DNA from: Saccharomycopsis fibuligera x Saccharomycopsis cf. fibuligera
Lineage: Eukaryota; Ascomycota; Saccharomycetes; Ascoideales; Saccharomycopsidaceae
DNA length: 64,000 nt
Assembly: GCA_001936135.1 (NCBI GenBank)
Contig: CP012820.1
Coordinates: 496,001 to 560,000, forward strand
Reading direction: 5' to 3'
The notes below the pieces were generated by a model. The model saw only the letters and a program-made list of their open reading frames with translations. It made no database searches and was not told the DNA's origin. Below, piece by piece: positions 30,582 through 40,798 of the stretch (its first letter is position 1; each line of letters opens with the position of its first letter). Both the position numbers and the translations under genes were made by a program.

Positions 30582-32174
30582 TTAGACAACAAATCTATTC
30601 AATTTTTCAATCTGCTTATCATCATTGAATAGCAAATCAAATATACCACTGCTGATATCCGTAGCAAACGTCTGTTCAAAAGACTCTTCGTTACTATTAC
30701 TAGCACTGGCAGCTGCCGAATTGACAGCTGTAGAAATCACTTCAGTAGCGTTTGATGAAACTGATGATTTTCTGTTATTAATGCCAGTCAACTGGTACAA
30801 TTTAGCAAGATAATCAGCTCCATGAAATTCATAAAAGTCATTGACAAATTTGTTCACTTGATCGAAAACTTTTGAGCTGCCACTTTCGTTGCTATTGTTT
30901 GTACGGTTTTCGTAACTGTTGCCGTTATTGATGTTAGTATTGTTATTGTTATTTAACAGGGGAGCTGACGTAGGAACTGAAGTAGGCTCAGTGTTGGAGT
31001 TATTTTTGAAGGATAAACTGTGCTGATTGGTTTTATAGTAAGAAGCCAAACTTGCTCTCAAAGCAGCTAAAGAGGCAGAAGATGCTGTAGTATTAATAAA
31101 TGACGATGCTGATTTGGGAGAAGAAGAAATTGACGAAGACGGTGTGGTTGCTAATGAGTTAGATGAACTGCTGAAATACAAGGGATGCTGTTTACTCGTG
31201 CTTGAAAATGTATGAGAGTTGCGTTTTGAAGGAACATTAATAACCAACTGGTCGTCAAAACAGTCTTCATTATTGCTCAGATTACTTTTTTGTCTTTCAA
31301 GTTTGCTACTGTAAAGACTGCTGTTGTTACTATGATGGTTTGAATGAATATGCTGTAATGCTTGTCTTTCTGCTGCTCTGAAATGAACGTACTGCCCGCA
31401 GTTGTCAAGTACAAGATAATTCCAGCCAAGTTCGTCAAGTTCAGATGCGGTAATAGGCTCATATGGCAAAATGTAGTTATATGTTCTTTGAACAAAATCT
31501 GCTAATTTTTGTTGGTGAGTTAACGATTTGTTGTTGACATAATCTGGACTTGAGGAAACTTTTAGTTCCATGTTGAATTTCCAGAAATTAAGGTTAGTGC
31601 ATTTGACATCCAATACCATAGTTTGGAGACTTTGATGGAATTTGTTATTGTTGCAATTTTCAATGTACCACTGAATACTATGATGAATTTTGGTTCTGCG
31701 AGATTTTGTGGAATTTGTGGCATCAAATATACCAACTTGGATATTGTTACTGAGTAAGTCGAGCAAACAGTGTTCTAAAGCAGTGAAGGCAAAGCCATCT
31801 CTAACCAGAGAGTTGCCTTTGAAATAGCTGCTTGGCTGCATTACGGAGCCAGAGCCGTTGCCGGAAGAACTGGCCAGACGGGCTCTGCGAACATTACCGG
31901 CATTGTATATTTTGCAAGAGACCGACTTGTCTTTCAAATACCTGTCCAAGTATTTGGCCACAGTGCTTTTACCACAAGCCGGGAGACCAGATAAGATGAT
32001 TAAAAGTGGCGGAGAGACAGCTGAAGACGATTGGGACGGATTTGTTGGCGATGAAGGGTGAGAGCCAAGTCTGCTGAAGGAGCCGTTGAAAAGGTAAGGC
32101 AGATCAAACTCAACAGAGTTGGTTCTAGATATGAAGGGCAGTCGCTGATTGAATATGTCAGAATAGGGAGCCAT
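30582..32174 (-). CDS. 6-phosphofructo-2-kinase-like P-loop protein (YLR345W type)
   Basis: This 530-residue protein has the kinase half of the 6-phosphofructo-2-kinase/fructose-2,6-bisphosphatase family and no phosphatase half. The Walker A loop GLPACGKST is at residues 63-71. The conserved IFDATNSTKSRR block (DATN plus basic residues) and TYNYILPYEPITASELDELGWNYLVL follow further on. After about residue 285 the protein is Ser/Asn-rich up to a short conserved end. This architecture resembles yeast YLR345W, a family member without shown kinase activity, rather than Pfk26. The frame extends upstream to 32273 but begins there with TTG; the first ATG is at 32174. Whether it makes fructose-2,6-bisphosphate cannot be told. 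Confidence 0.8.
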   Translation of the reverse strand: MAPYSDIFNQRLPFISRTNSVEFDLPYLFNGSFSRLGSHPSSPTNPSQSSSAVSPPLLIILSGLPACGKSTVAKYLDRYLKDKSVSCKIYNAGNVRRARLASSSGNGSGSVMQPSSYFKGNSLVRDGFAFTALEHCLLDLLSNNIQVGIFDATNSTKSRRTKIHHSIQWYIENCNNNKFHQSLQTMVLDVKCTNLNFWKFNMELKVSSSPDYVNNKSLTHQQKLADFVQRTYNYILPYEPITASELDELGWNYLVLDNCGQYVHFRAAERQALQHIHSNHHSNNSSLYSSKLERQKSNLSNNEDCFDDQLVINVPSKRNSHTFSSTSKQHPLYFSSSSNSLATTPSSSISSSPKSASSFINTTASSASLAALRASLASYYKTNQHSLSFKNNSNTEPTSVPTSAPLLNNNNNTNINNGNSYENRTNNSNESGSSKVFDQVNKFVNDFYEFHGADYLAKLYQLTGINNRKSSVSSNATEVISTAVNSAAASASNSNEESFEQTFATDISSGIFDLLFNDDKQIEKLNRFVV

Positions 32175-33231
32175 GATGGACGCGGCTTTTTGGGGCAATA
32201 CAAAAGGGTATACAAAAGTGACAAAAAGATAAGATAAACTATAAAAAAAGGAAAAACGAGAGCTAAAAAACAACTAAAAAGACACTGACTATGCTTCACT
32301 TTTCATTTTTTTTGAAAAAAAGGTTTTTGTAGATGAAGGATAGGACAACGGTTTATCCTTTGAAGGATGGAAATGATGCAAAACCTTAGACAGGCCCCAG
32401 GTCCCCTGGTGATGGATGGAGATGTTGAAAAATTCTATAGCGCAGTAGTGGTCTGTGCGTGTTGAGCTGCCGCCGCGCACCAGGAGACGGCTCACTGCAT
32501 CAGCCACCGGACACTAACTTTTACCATTTCACAAGCCACATACATATATCACACCTGCATGACGTGAATCAATGTACTTTAAAGCACTATGATGCATAAA
32601 AAAGCAATAGTCATGAGAATGTATAGCCACGCTATATCATGCTTAATAATGCAAGAGTTACAGGAACAAACATGTTTTTTAGAATATGTGGCGCATGTGT
32701 TTCTGAAAATCGCATAAGCCTGCATTTTTTGCAATGCAGTGCAGGTAGTAACCTCGCTTGTGGCGCATTAATTATTATCAATAGTCAACAGTAAATCCAA
32801 TAAGCTGCCGACGGTAAAATTACTGTGACTGATGAGAGACAAAAAGAGACAGAGACGGAGACAGACAAAGAAAGGCATGTATAGATATACACTGCTGTGT
32901 TAAGCCATTTGAATAGAGAAAACGATCATTCAAATGCTAAACGGGAGTGGCCCGATATCCGCCGCACACACTATACGCACTCCACCGGGTGTAAGCCCTA
33001 CCACTGTTCCAGCTAACAATTGTTAACAAGGAAACAAACAAACAGCCATCATTAGCGCTTATTTCCTCTTCCATTTCCATTCACAGCGCTTATTTCTTGT
33101 CCTTCTTTTGTCCTTGCTCATCTTCTTATCTACTCTCTTCCTCATATTCTTCTTCTCTCTTCCTCTCTTTTTCCCACTATCTTGCTCTGCTTTTTCTCAA
33201 AGCAGTACGCTATAGGTAGACCACTCCCACA
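32175..33231. other. Divergent promoter region with a pyrimidine-rich leader
   Basis: Shared upstream region of the kinase-like gene and PPS1. The last 170 bp before the PPS1 ATG (about 33056-33230) are almost purely C/T on the coding strand, as in long yeast 5' leaders. The string GCGCTTATTTC occurs twice (near 33054 and 33087). No further gene is supported. Confidence 0.6.
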
Positions 33232-36200
33232 ATGTCCAGTCCCAGCCAATACGTCTCCAATCTCACCTCTAGTCTACGGAGCTTGGCCCTGGGTTCAAAC
33301 CAGCAACTGGAACATCAAAATCACAAGGACTCCCTTGAGCTGCGTTACAAGCACTATGCTCTTGACAGCGATATTGCCTACGCTTCCAATAACGAGCTCT
33401 CCAAAATCAATTCTCACCTTGAAGGGCAAGAAGCAACAGCAAGAGAAGCAGAAGCAGCAGCAGTTCCAAGAGACCCTCCGCCTATTGCTCTGGACTTTCC
33501 AGTGGTAGACGCAAACCCAGAGCTTTTTCCTATTCCAGTTTATTCACAAACACCCATCGCGACGCCTGTGCAAACGCCTTCCGTGTCCTCTAGCTACAAC
33601 ACTGGCAGCATATCCAACAGCAATGTCAACAACAACAGTAGTTCTTATAGTGGAAGCGTTACTAACAGACCACAGTTGAATAATGCGTTGACCCTTAGTA
33701 ACGTCAACAACCTAAGCGCCACTGCTGTTGCGTCTTTTTCTTCCAATATCAATAGCAAGCGCCAGTTATTGCACCAACAATCACCAACAAAGAGTTCGTC
33801 TGCAGCTCTCCCACCCCCTGCTGAGTCAGAAGACAAGGACTCCTTGTTGAGCAACCACGAAGTCATGGGCTTCTACACTCCAAGGTCATCGCTAAATTCC
33901 CGCTCTTTGAATAATCTCAATGATGAGTTGAATAGCAGCCGGGGCTACTCTCCACATCCCGGTGACCCAAACAAGCGCAAATTAAATGCTAATTTGTCAA
34001 CGTTTATCAAAAATAATAGTAATAGTAATATTAATGACAATAATAGTAACAATAACAGTAACACCGGTGAAAATCCATACGCGCATGCCGCTGTTGCAGA
34101 TTCGGTAATTACTGCGGCTAATGAAAAAACGGGCAGCAGCGACAACAAAATTAATGCCGAAAATAATATTGCAATGGTTGCTGACATTGAAAAAGGAGAG
34201 GCTCCTCCAAGCTCCACTATCTCCTCTTCAAATTCTCAAATGTCCAACGACTCCAGCATTGATTCACACAACAACCATGCGGAAGAATCGAGTATTACTA
34301 CCCCTGTGCACATCAAAGGCATTCCAATTATAGATGGTGTTGCTGTTGAAGACACAAAAAAAGGTCCAACTATTTCTATTGAACAGATTCCAGAGACTAC
34401 ACCATCATCACATATGAGCGATGACAAGCCTGAGCTGACAGCCATTAACGGTAAAACAATACTTGCTAAGCAAGACGCGTCTGCTTCTGACACTGTTGAA
34501 CAACAGCAGCAACAGAGCGCCGATGGTGGTGCAGCAGGTGGTGACGCTGGTACTGTTGCTGCATCTTTGGAGGATGAGCAGGACGCAAAATCTCTTGAAC
34601 CAGTGGTCGGTAGTACCCCTTCAAATAATAGAGATTCCATCATTGGATATAAAGCTAAGTCGAGATTCAAGGAAAAGAGACTCAGCGCTATCAGTTTTGC
34701 AAGAAATATTATTAACTTGTCAGTTTACCATGATAGTGACAGCGAAAAAGGAAATCCGTTGGAAGAAATGGAAAACAATTATATTGCTTCTAGAGATGGT
34801 ACTACAGACAACAAAGAGTTGCCGGCTACCCCAATAGCAACTGATTTTGAATCAAACAACAATGGTTTTGCAATCAAGCCAAAATCAAGATCCATTTCAA
34901 AACAAGTCTTTAATAATAAAGTCAAGGTCAAGTCAAAATCACTTTTGAGAAAAGGAAACAACTCAGTTGAAAAAACAGATGACAATATTGGAAAAGATCC
35001 TTTTATATGTTCGACAAAAGATAATTCCACGAGTCATAAAATCAAAAACAAAAGTTCAAAAACTTACCAGAATCCTAATTTACCATCAAATTTCGCAGTA
35101 TTTGTCAGTAAATTCATTATTCCACATTGTGAAGTCATTGCGTCTATGAAAGTTCTTGACGAAAAAGAAAAGGTAAAGGACTTATCAAAGGAAAAAGAGT
35201 TTACCCCTGTAATTAACTCTGTTGAAGAGAGCCATTTCCCGACAAAGAGCAGTAATGCTTTTGATTACAAAACCGACGCTAATGTCTACATAGTGGGTCA
35301 AAATGACTCTACTGATCAGTTAATAACCAATGGAATACACAAACAATCAAGCAAAAACTCTCAGGGTTCGATTAAAAGATCTACTTCATTTTTGAAGAAA
35401 AACGGCTTGAGATTTTTGAAAAGTGATAGTGAAAGTGGATTATCCAAGAAATTTGGTTATAAAAAATCTAGGAGCTCACCAAGTATTCTTGATGCCAATT
35501 TAAACAAAGCATCATTACCATCCTTGGATGGCGGTGCTGCTTTTGACTTCGATAACGAAGTTGACATCAACGACAAAAAGTATACCAAAGATATTTTCAA
35601 GTTGGAAACCGAAGACCTTTTAAAGATGTTGAAATACTGGAACTACGATTACACTCTTCCGGAAGTGAAAGACCTTTTCCCATACTTGCACAATATGGAA
35701 CTTAACAACAATCAATTCAATTTTTTTAGACACGACTTGAACATGAACTGCAATACTCAAATGACTAGACAATCAACCGAAAGCCAAAACTCACATAATA
35801 AAACCTCAGCAGATGAAGCGATAATGCATAGACAAGATTATAGAATTAGCGGGAATCCATCCCCTAATGGCATCAACGGTGTCGGAATTGGGGACAACAG
35901 CAACACTAATAATACTAAATTTGCTAATGGTGTTCCAGATGTGTCAAATTCAAGCTTGAGTAAATTAATTCCATTACCAAATGCTGACAAGTACTTGCTT
36001 CTCATCAATACCAATGATTTTTATGAATACGACGATAGCAAAGATGTTAAAGACTCAGAATTAAATGACGATGAGAATGACGTTGATGGATTTCTTAGCT
36101 ATATTAGACGCAAGTACTACCTTAAAGGGTCAATTAACCCATGGGAAATACTTGATTTTGACAGTGTTAACAACAAAACTGGCGAAAATTTACCAGCTGA

Positions 36201-38949
36201 TATTACAAAGAGTAATTCTACTTCTAAAAAGAAGGATTTAAAAGTGAGATTCAATATTGAGGAAACTAATCATAATAACGTTAATGAACTGAATGGGATC
36301 AACGCCAACAGCAGCAATATTAATGATATTGACAATAAGCTATCAAGTGGCGTCGTTTCTGAAATTACTGATGCTGAAAAAGCAACAGGAAAATCACTCT
36401 GTAGCAGCTATGCTACTGACGAATATGATGATTCATATAGGGGCTATAAATTCGTTAATTTGAATGACGAGGATCTAATTATTAACCATAGAAAGTTTAC
36501 TGGCTATCTGAAACCATTAAATTCACTTAGAAGAATGAATAGAATCAAAAACTCTGATAATGGAGAAGGCAATTCCGTTTTGGCACATAACTTGTACAAT
36601 CGGAAAATTAACTTGCGTAACTATAACTTCCAAAAACTTTTACTATTCAAAATTTCTCACGTTGTTATTTACAATAATGATAACAATGTTGCTGAATCGT
36701 TAAAATTTGCCAAAATTTTTGGTTTATTACAGAAAAAAATTTACTTGCAAGAAGAACAAAAATTGGTTAATTTGAATTTGGACACCAAAAGAAAATTTAA
36801 TGAAGCACATTGTTTTGTCCTAAATTACGATTGCAAAAAAGTAAGCGAATTTGATATCACATATTATAATGAAAATGAAAACGTAATTTTAGGGTTGGAG
36901 CCAGTAATGTCATATTCAAATTCTGCAGATGGTGTTACTAACGAAGCCGAAACATCACCAGAGCCAAGATCACCATACAGTACTAAATTTGAAAGTGTTG
37001 ACGTTAACTATCTGAAACTAAAGCAAAAATACAATTTCCATAACAAAGCAGATTTGGCTAAATACTTGAGCACAACTCCATTCCTTGTTCCATACTCTTC
37101 CTCAGTTTTGAAGAACAATTTAACAAACTGGAATAAAAACTATTTGTTGCATGAAAAATTTGAAAATTGGTTGATCACTAGTGGTACAGAAATTTATCAT
37201 AATATTTATATCGGCAACATTATTGATTATAATAATGTTATTTCAATCAATAAGTTACGCGAAAAAAAACAGAGTCTTTTGAAAGAGATCAACAGTGAGA
37301 ATGTTGATGCTGAAACAAGCTTAAAACTTCGCGGGAAGCTATTGTCATTGCAGCAAAAAATCGATGCTAATCATAATAGTACCAGCAATAACAACAATAG
37401 TCAAAATGATTATAGAATTTTGATCAACTGCAAAGAGGGCGTCGAGTTCCCTAAGCTAGAGCTAATTAATTCAATTTTTGCCAAGCTGAAGAAGTTATTA
37501 ACAAAAGAAACCGACTTGATTTACTTGGAATTCCCATCAGCTGGTTCATTTATGTTGTCGTCGCTCACTAATAACCATATGCTTAGCATTATCAATTTTT
37601 TGAAATTGTTGCATTTTTTGAGTGTGGAGAAAAACTTTAAAGTACTCATATATTGTTATGATGGTTTTACTCACTTATCCTTTTTAAGTTTATTGATTGA
37701 GACCTACAACAACTTTACTAATTTGAATAATGCAATAATGAAGTACTATGTGATTTACGAAAGATACTTGTACTGGTTCAAAATAGATTATGAAATGATC
37801 AATTTCTTACAAAGTTTCACGTTGTTTTATTCTCCAAATAATCCTGATAAGCAGAAGCTTGGTCTTACTAACTTGGCTCCTAATGAAACCGTCAAATCAC
37901 TAGATTATACTAAGATTAAACAATGGTATGAAGACGTGTACTTATCGTTGTACGATTTGAACTGCTATGAATTTTTGAAAATTTTTGAAATGAATAAAAG
38001 TTTGAAACATACAAAGAACATCTCTGTGGTCAACGATCTTTTTAAAATTGATAAACAAACTGCCTTGACTTTGAAAACCAAAAACGATGATTGGTTTGAT
38101 GTCGCTAATGACAATAACTTGCCATCGAGAATCTTACCATACTTGTATTTGGGCGGTATCAGCCATTTGAACTCCAAAACTGTGCTTGACTTATTGAACA
38201 TCAATTACGTGATTACCATTGGTGAGAAACCAACGTGGCTTAATGTTTGTGACTTTGAAAATCAATTTGATTATGAAGCATTGGATCCAACTTTGAAAAC
38301 TAAATTACGCAAAGATGACATCATTGAGATCAACAATCCATTACCATTTTTGAAGAAAATAATTTACTTACCAAACGTGCAAGATAATGGGATTGATCCG
38401 TTTGAACCATACTTTTTATATTTACTCAAAGTTATTAGAAAATTGCGAGAAGCCAACCAAGTTAGTGCTCCTACAGCGGCTTCAAATGAAGATTCCAATG
38501 ACAGTCCTGATATGAAGGTTGAAAGTAATGATAATAGCGGGAAAAGCTCACCGAAAGAGCTTATTCTCAAGAATAAAGTCTTGGTTAATTGCAAAGTTGG
38601 AGTTTCCAGATCTGCTTCATTGTGTATTGCCGAAGTAATGAATTTTTTAAAAATTTCGTTGCCGAGAGCATACTTGTATGTTAGAGTTCGTCGTTTAAAT
38701 TTGATCATCCAGCCAAACTTAAAGATTTTTTATAACTTACTCGAGTTGGAAGAAATATTGACTATCAAGGAAAATATTAAGATCAAGTACATCAATGAAA
38801 AGATTGAGGAATATAATAGAAAAAACAAGTTGAAGAAAAACAATAAGAAGGAAGTTTCGTTGAGGAAATACAAAGTTTTGAGGGAGGTTGATTGGCATAT
38901 TCTTTGTAAAGAAATTGATCTTTTAAATAGTCATTACATCAAGAATTGA
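33232..38949 (+). CDS. PPS1: Dual-specificity protein phosphatase, Pps1 type, greatly extended
   Basis: This 1905-residue protein has a dual-specificity phosphatase domain at its end: LPSRILPYLYLGGISHLNS starts it near residue 1630. The signature CKVGVSR has nucleophile Cys1787 and Arg1793. The helix after it (SLPRAYLYVRVRRLNLIIQPN) is typical of the class. An earlier related domain (about 1310-1530) has a decayed loop, CYDGFTH, with His1481 in place of the catalytic Arg, so it should be inactive. This tandem layout with only the last domain active fits yeast Pps1, which acts around DNA synthesis. The first 1000 residues are Ser/Asn-rich and disordered, with a conserved block at about 785-850. 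Yeast Pps1 has 807 residues. The ATG at 33232 follows a long pyrimidine-rich leader. Confidence 0.85.
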   Translation: MSSPSQYVSNLTSSLRSLALGSNQQLEHQNHKDSLELRYKHYALDSDIAYASNNELSKINSHLEGQEATAREAEAAAVPRDPPPIALDFPVVDANPELFPIPVYSQTPIATPVQTPSVSSSYNTGSISNSNVNNNSSSYSGSVTNRPQLNNALTLSNVNNLSATAVASFSSNINSKRQLLHQQSPTKSSSAALPPPAESEDKDSLLSNHEVMGFYTPRSSLNSRSLNNLNDELNSSRGYSPHPGDPNKRKLNANLSTFIKNNSNSNINDNNSNNNSNTGENPYAHAAVADSVITAANEKTGSSDNKINAENNIAMVADIEKGEAPPSSTISSSNSQMSNDSSIDSHNNHAEESSITTPVHIKGIPIIDGVAVEDTKKGPTISIEQIPETTPSSHMSDDKPELTAINGKTILAKQDASASDTVEQQQQQSADGGAAGGDAGTVAASLEDEQDAKSLEPVVGSTPSNNRDSIIGYKAKSRFKEKRLSAISFARNIINLSVYHDSDSEKGNPLEEMENNYIASRDGTTDNKELPATPIATDFESNNNGFAIKPKSRSISKQVFNNKVKVKSKSLLRKGNNSVEKTDDNIGKDPFICSTKDNSTSHKIKNKSSKTYQNPNLPSNFAVFVSKFIIPHCEVIASMKVLDEKEKVKDLSKEKEFTPVINSVEESHFPTKSSNAFDYKTDANVYIVGQNDSTDQLITNGIHKQSSKNSQGSIKRSTSFLKKNGLRFLKSDSESGLSKKFGYKKSRSSPSILDANLNKASLPSLDGGAAFDFDNEVDINDKKYTKDIFKLETEDLLKMLKYWNYDYTLPEVKDLFPYLHNMELNNNQFNFFRHDLNMNCNTQMTRQSTESQNSHNKTSADEAIMHRQDYRISGNPSPNGINGVGIGDNSNTNNTKFANGVPDVSNSSLSKLIPLPNADKYLLLINTNDFYEYDDSKDVKDSELNDDENDVDGFLSYIRRKYYLKGSINPWEILDFDSVNNKTGENLPADITKSNSTSKKKDLKVRFNIEETNHNNVNELNGINANSSNINDIDNKLSSGVVSEITDAEKATGKSLCSSYATDEYDDSYRGYKFVNLNDEDLIINHRKFTGYLKPLNSLRRMNRIKNSDNGEGNSVLAHNLYNRKINLRNYNFQKLLLFKISHVVIYNNDNNVAESLKFAKIFGLLQKKIYLQEEQKLVNLNLDTKRKFNEAHCFVLNYDCKKVSEFDITYYNENENVILGLEPVMSYSNSADGVTNEAETSPEPRSPYSTKFESVDVNYLKLKQKYNFHNKADLAKYLSTTPFLVPYSSSVLKNNLTNWNKNYLLHEKFENWLITSGTEIYHNIYIGNIIDYNNVISINKLREKKQSLLKEINSENVDAETSLKLRGKLLSLQQKIDANHNSTSNNNNSQNDYRILINCKEGVEFPKLELINSIFAKLKKLLTKETDLIYLEFPSAGSFMLSSLTNNHMLSIINFLKLLHFLSVEKNFKVLIYCYDGFTHLSFLSLLIETYNNFTNLNNAIMKYYVIYERYLYWFKIDYEMINFLQSFTLFYSPNNPDKQKLGLTNLAPNETVKSLDYTKIKQWYEDVYLSLYDLNCYEFLKIFEMNKSLKHTKNISVVNDLFKIDKQTALTLKTKNDDWFDVANDNNLPSRILPYLYLGGISHLNSKTVLDLLNINYVITIGEKPTWLNVCDFENQFDYEALDPTLKTKLRKDDIIEINNPLPFLKKIIYLPNVQDNGIDPFEPYFLYLLKVIRKLREANQVSAPTAASNEDSNDSPDMKVESNDNSGKSSPKELILKNKVLVNCKVGVSRSASLCIAEVMNFLKISLPRAYLYVRVRRLNLIIQPNLKIFYNLLELEEILTIKENIKIKYINEKIEEYNRKNKLKKNNKKEVSLRKYKVLREVDWHILCKEIDLLNSHYIKN

Positions 38950-39548
38950 CTGATGCTGTTATGGCGTATACTAACTTTTTTATCGATTCTGACTTATTCA
39001 GCTATTTCGAAAGCTGAGCTAAATTATCATTAGTATACTATGTACTATATACATTATGCTACGCTTTCATTTTTTTAAATTATTTCCAAAGTGTCTTTTT
39101 TTTATGCCATCACATTAGTTGTTTGTTTGTTATACTGTTTGTTTTGCTCAATCTTTTCGTTTAATTTTGTTTTGTTTTATAACTCATTTACGAATTTTGT
39201 TTTGTTTTCTGTTTTTGTTATCTGTTTTTGTTTTCCTGTTTTGATTTTGTCAGTTCTTAAACAAAGGTGTTTTTGTGTTTGTTCTTTAAGTAGTTTGTTT
39301 TTTATTTTTATTTTTTATTTTTTACTTTTTTTTTACAATCCCACTACACTAAGCTACTCTATAAACTAATTTATCTAGAACATGAAAATAGCACAAATGC
39401 ACTTGAAACAAAGAGTAGTTGCGTATTCCAAAACATAAGTTCTTGCGGCAAAACGTTCACTTCTTTACAGTACTGTCACCTACATTGAAACTCCAAAAGC
39501 AAAAAAGTTCTTTAAATATTCTCATTGCCTATATATTAATTCAAATCG
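38950..39548. other. Convergent intergenic region
   Basis: 3' flanks of PPS1 and DFR1. T-rich with many TTTTGTTT units. The 92-codon frame at 39091 opens with GTG and is simply the T-rich composition read as Phe, so no gene is called. Confidence 0.6.
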
Positions 39549-40472
39549 CTACTTTTTCTCCCAAAGAGTAAACTCATACTTGAATTTCCCTTCCACAATC
39601 TCGTTCTCAGGCAATACAATCTCCTCACCAATAAATTCTTGCAACCTTGCTTTTTCCCTCTTTACCCATCTTAGCGCATCACCGATTTTTCCGCTTCCAT
39701 TATAATTATCATAAATAGGCAACTTTAAAAAAGTATCCATTTCAATATTTTCCTCCTCCTTCTTTTCTACTTCATTCTTGTCAAGTTTGATCTCCGTAAG
39801 CAAAATTTGCGACACCAAGTCTTTTTCTATTGCGTAATTATAAATTTCTGCACCTCCAATTATATAGATTTTTTCAATTTCTGAAGAATTTTCAGCATGT
39901 TGAATGGCCGATTGTAAATTATTGAATAAAATAACGCTTGATGCAGTCTTGCCGTCAATATGAACTTTGTTACTGTTTTCATTATTTTTACTACTAGCAT
40001 TAATTGTGCTTTGCACGTCAGTCAACTTTGCCTCCTGTACATTTTCACTGTTTTTGACTTGGCCTCTGCAACTAGGGTCTGTAGTGTTGGAGTTGAGGGC
40101 GACTCCATTGTGATATGAGTAAATTTGACCTGTTTGAGGATCTAGCACGCTTTGATTTGTAAATTGTCTAGAAAGCACAATATTCAATCTCCCACCTAAA
40201 GGCCTAAACTTCTTTGGAATGCTCTCCCATGTCTTACGGCCCATTATAACTGCATTTCTTTTCTTTTCGCTTAAATTTGATTCTATCTTGCTGGCTTGAT
40301 CTTGAGTGGCACTAGTTTCTGTTGAAGTGCCGGCCTGCTTAGACACCCTTGATGTCACCGTACGGAAATATTTCATTTCTTGTTTAAGTCTCCATGGCAT
40401 AGTACCGTTGTTTCCAATGCCCAAGGATGGAAGTAAAGCGGCCACGATAATCACTACTGGTTTTTTTCCCAT
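39549..40472 (-). CDS. DFR1: Dihydrofolate reductase
   Basis: This 307-residue enzyme reduces dihydrofolate to tetrahydrofolate with NADPH, for thymidylate and purine synthesis. The folate pocket is seen in GIGNNGTMPWRLKQEMKYF (residues 18-36). NADPH contacts are in VIMGRKTWESIP (75-86) and IIGGAEIYNYA (204-214). The C-terminal FKYEFTLWEKK closes the fold. It is about 100 residues longer than C. albicans Dfr1 (192). Two polar low-complexity insertions explain this, at about 44-71 and 105-178; both fall in loops, so the core is complete. The gene is divergent from POC4 across 326 bp. Confidence 0.95.
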   Translation of the reverse strand: MGKKPVVIIVAALLPSLGIGNNGTMPWRLKQEMKYFRTVTSRVSKQAGTSTETSATQDQASKIESNLSEKKRNAVIMGRKTWESIPKKFRPLGGRLNIVLSRQFTNQSVLDPQTGQIYSYHNGVALNSNTTDPSCRGQVKNSENVQEAKLTDVQSTINASSKNNENSNKVHIDGKTASSVILFNNLQSAIQHAENSSEIEKIYIIGGAEIYNYAIEKDLVSQILLTEIKLDKNEVEKKEEENIEMDTFLKLPIYDNYNGSGKIGDALRWVKREKARLQEFIGEEIVLPENEIVEGKFKYEFTLWEKK

Positions 40473-40798
40473 TGCTGCTTTTGTATTTATGCTCTTTATT
40501 TTTACTTGCGTGATGTATTATGAAAAATTCTTGGACTGTCGTTATAGCTGTAAATAATAGCTATAACCAGAAAGTATGGCCTCGACACGTCCTTTCTGGT
40601 GATTTTCGTTGCACTTTTGGCAGTTTGCATTTCGCGTAGGAGGCGCCATTGCAGTGGTGCAGAAAAATTGTAGAAGACTTGGGCAACAGAAAAAAGCGAA
40701 TTGAAAGAACTGACAAAACTATAACTATAGTTACAGTTGCAATCGTAAGGTTGATATTACAGTTATTTTTCATCAGCATACATACAATTAATAATAAG
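40473..40798. promoter_or_regulatory. Shared DFR1/POC4 promoter with two palindromes
   Basis: Compact bidirectional promoter. It holds an inverted repeat GTTATAGCT/AGCTATAAC (40541-40567, 9-bp arms, 9-bp spacer) and a perfect 12-bp palindrome TAACTATAGTTA (40722-40733). No factor is known to me for either. Confidence 0.5.

Noticed and set aside
39091-39369. Phe/Leu-rich frame between PPS1 and DFR1
   Set aside because: Starts with GTG and reflects a T-rich spacer. It looks hydrophobic only because TTT codes Phe.
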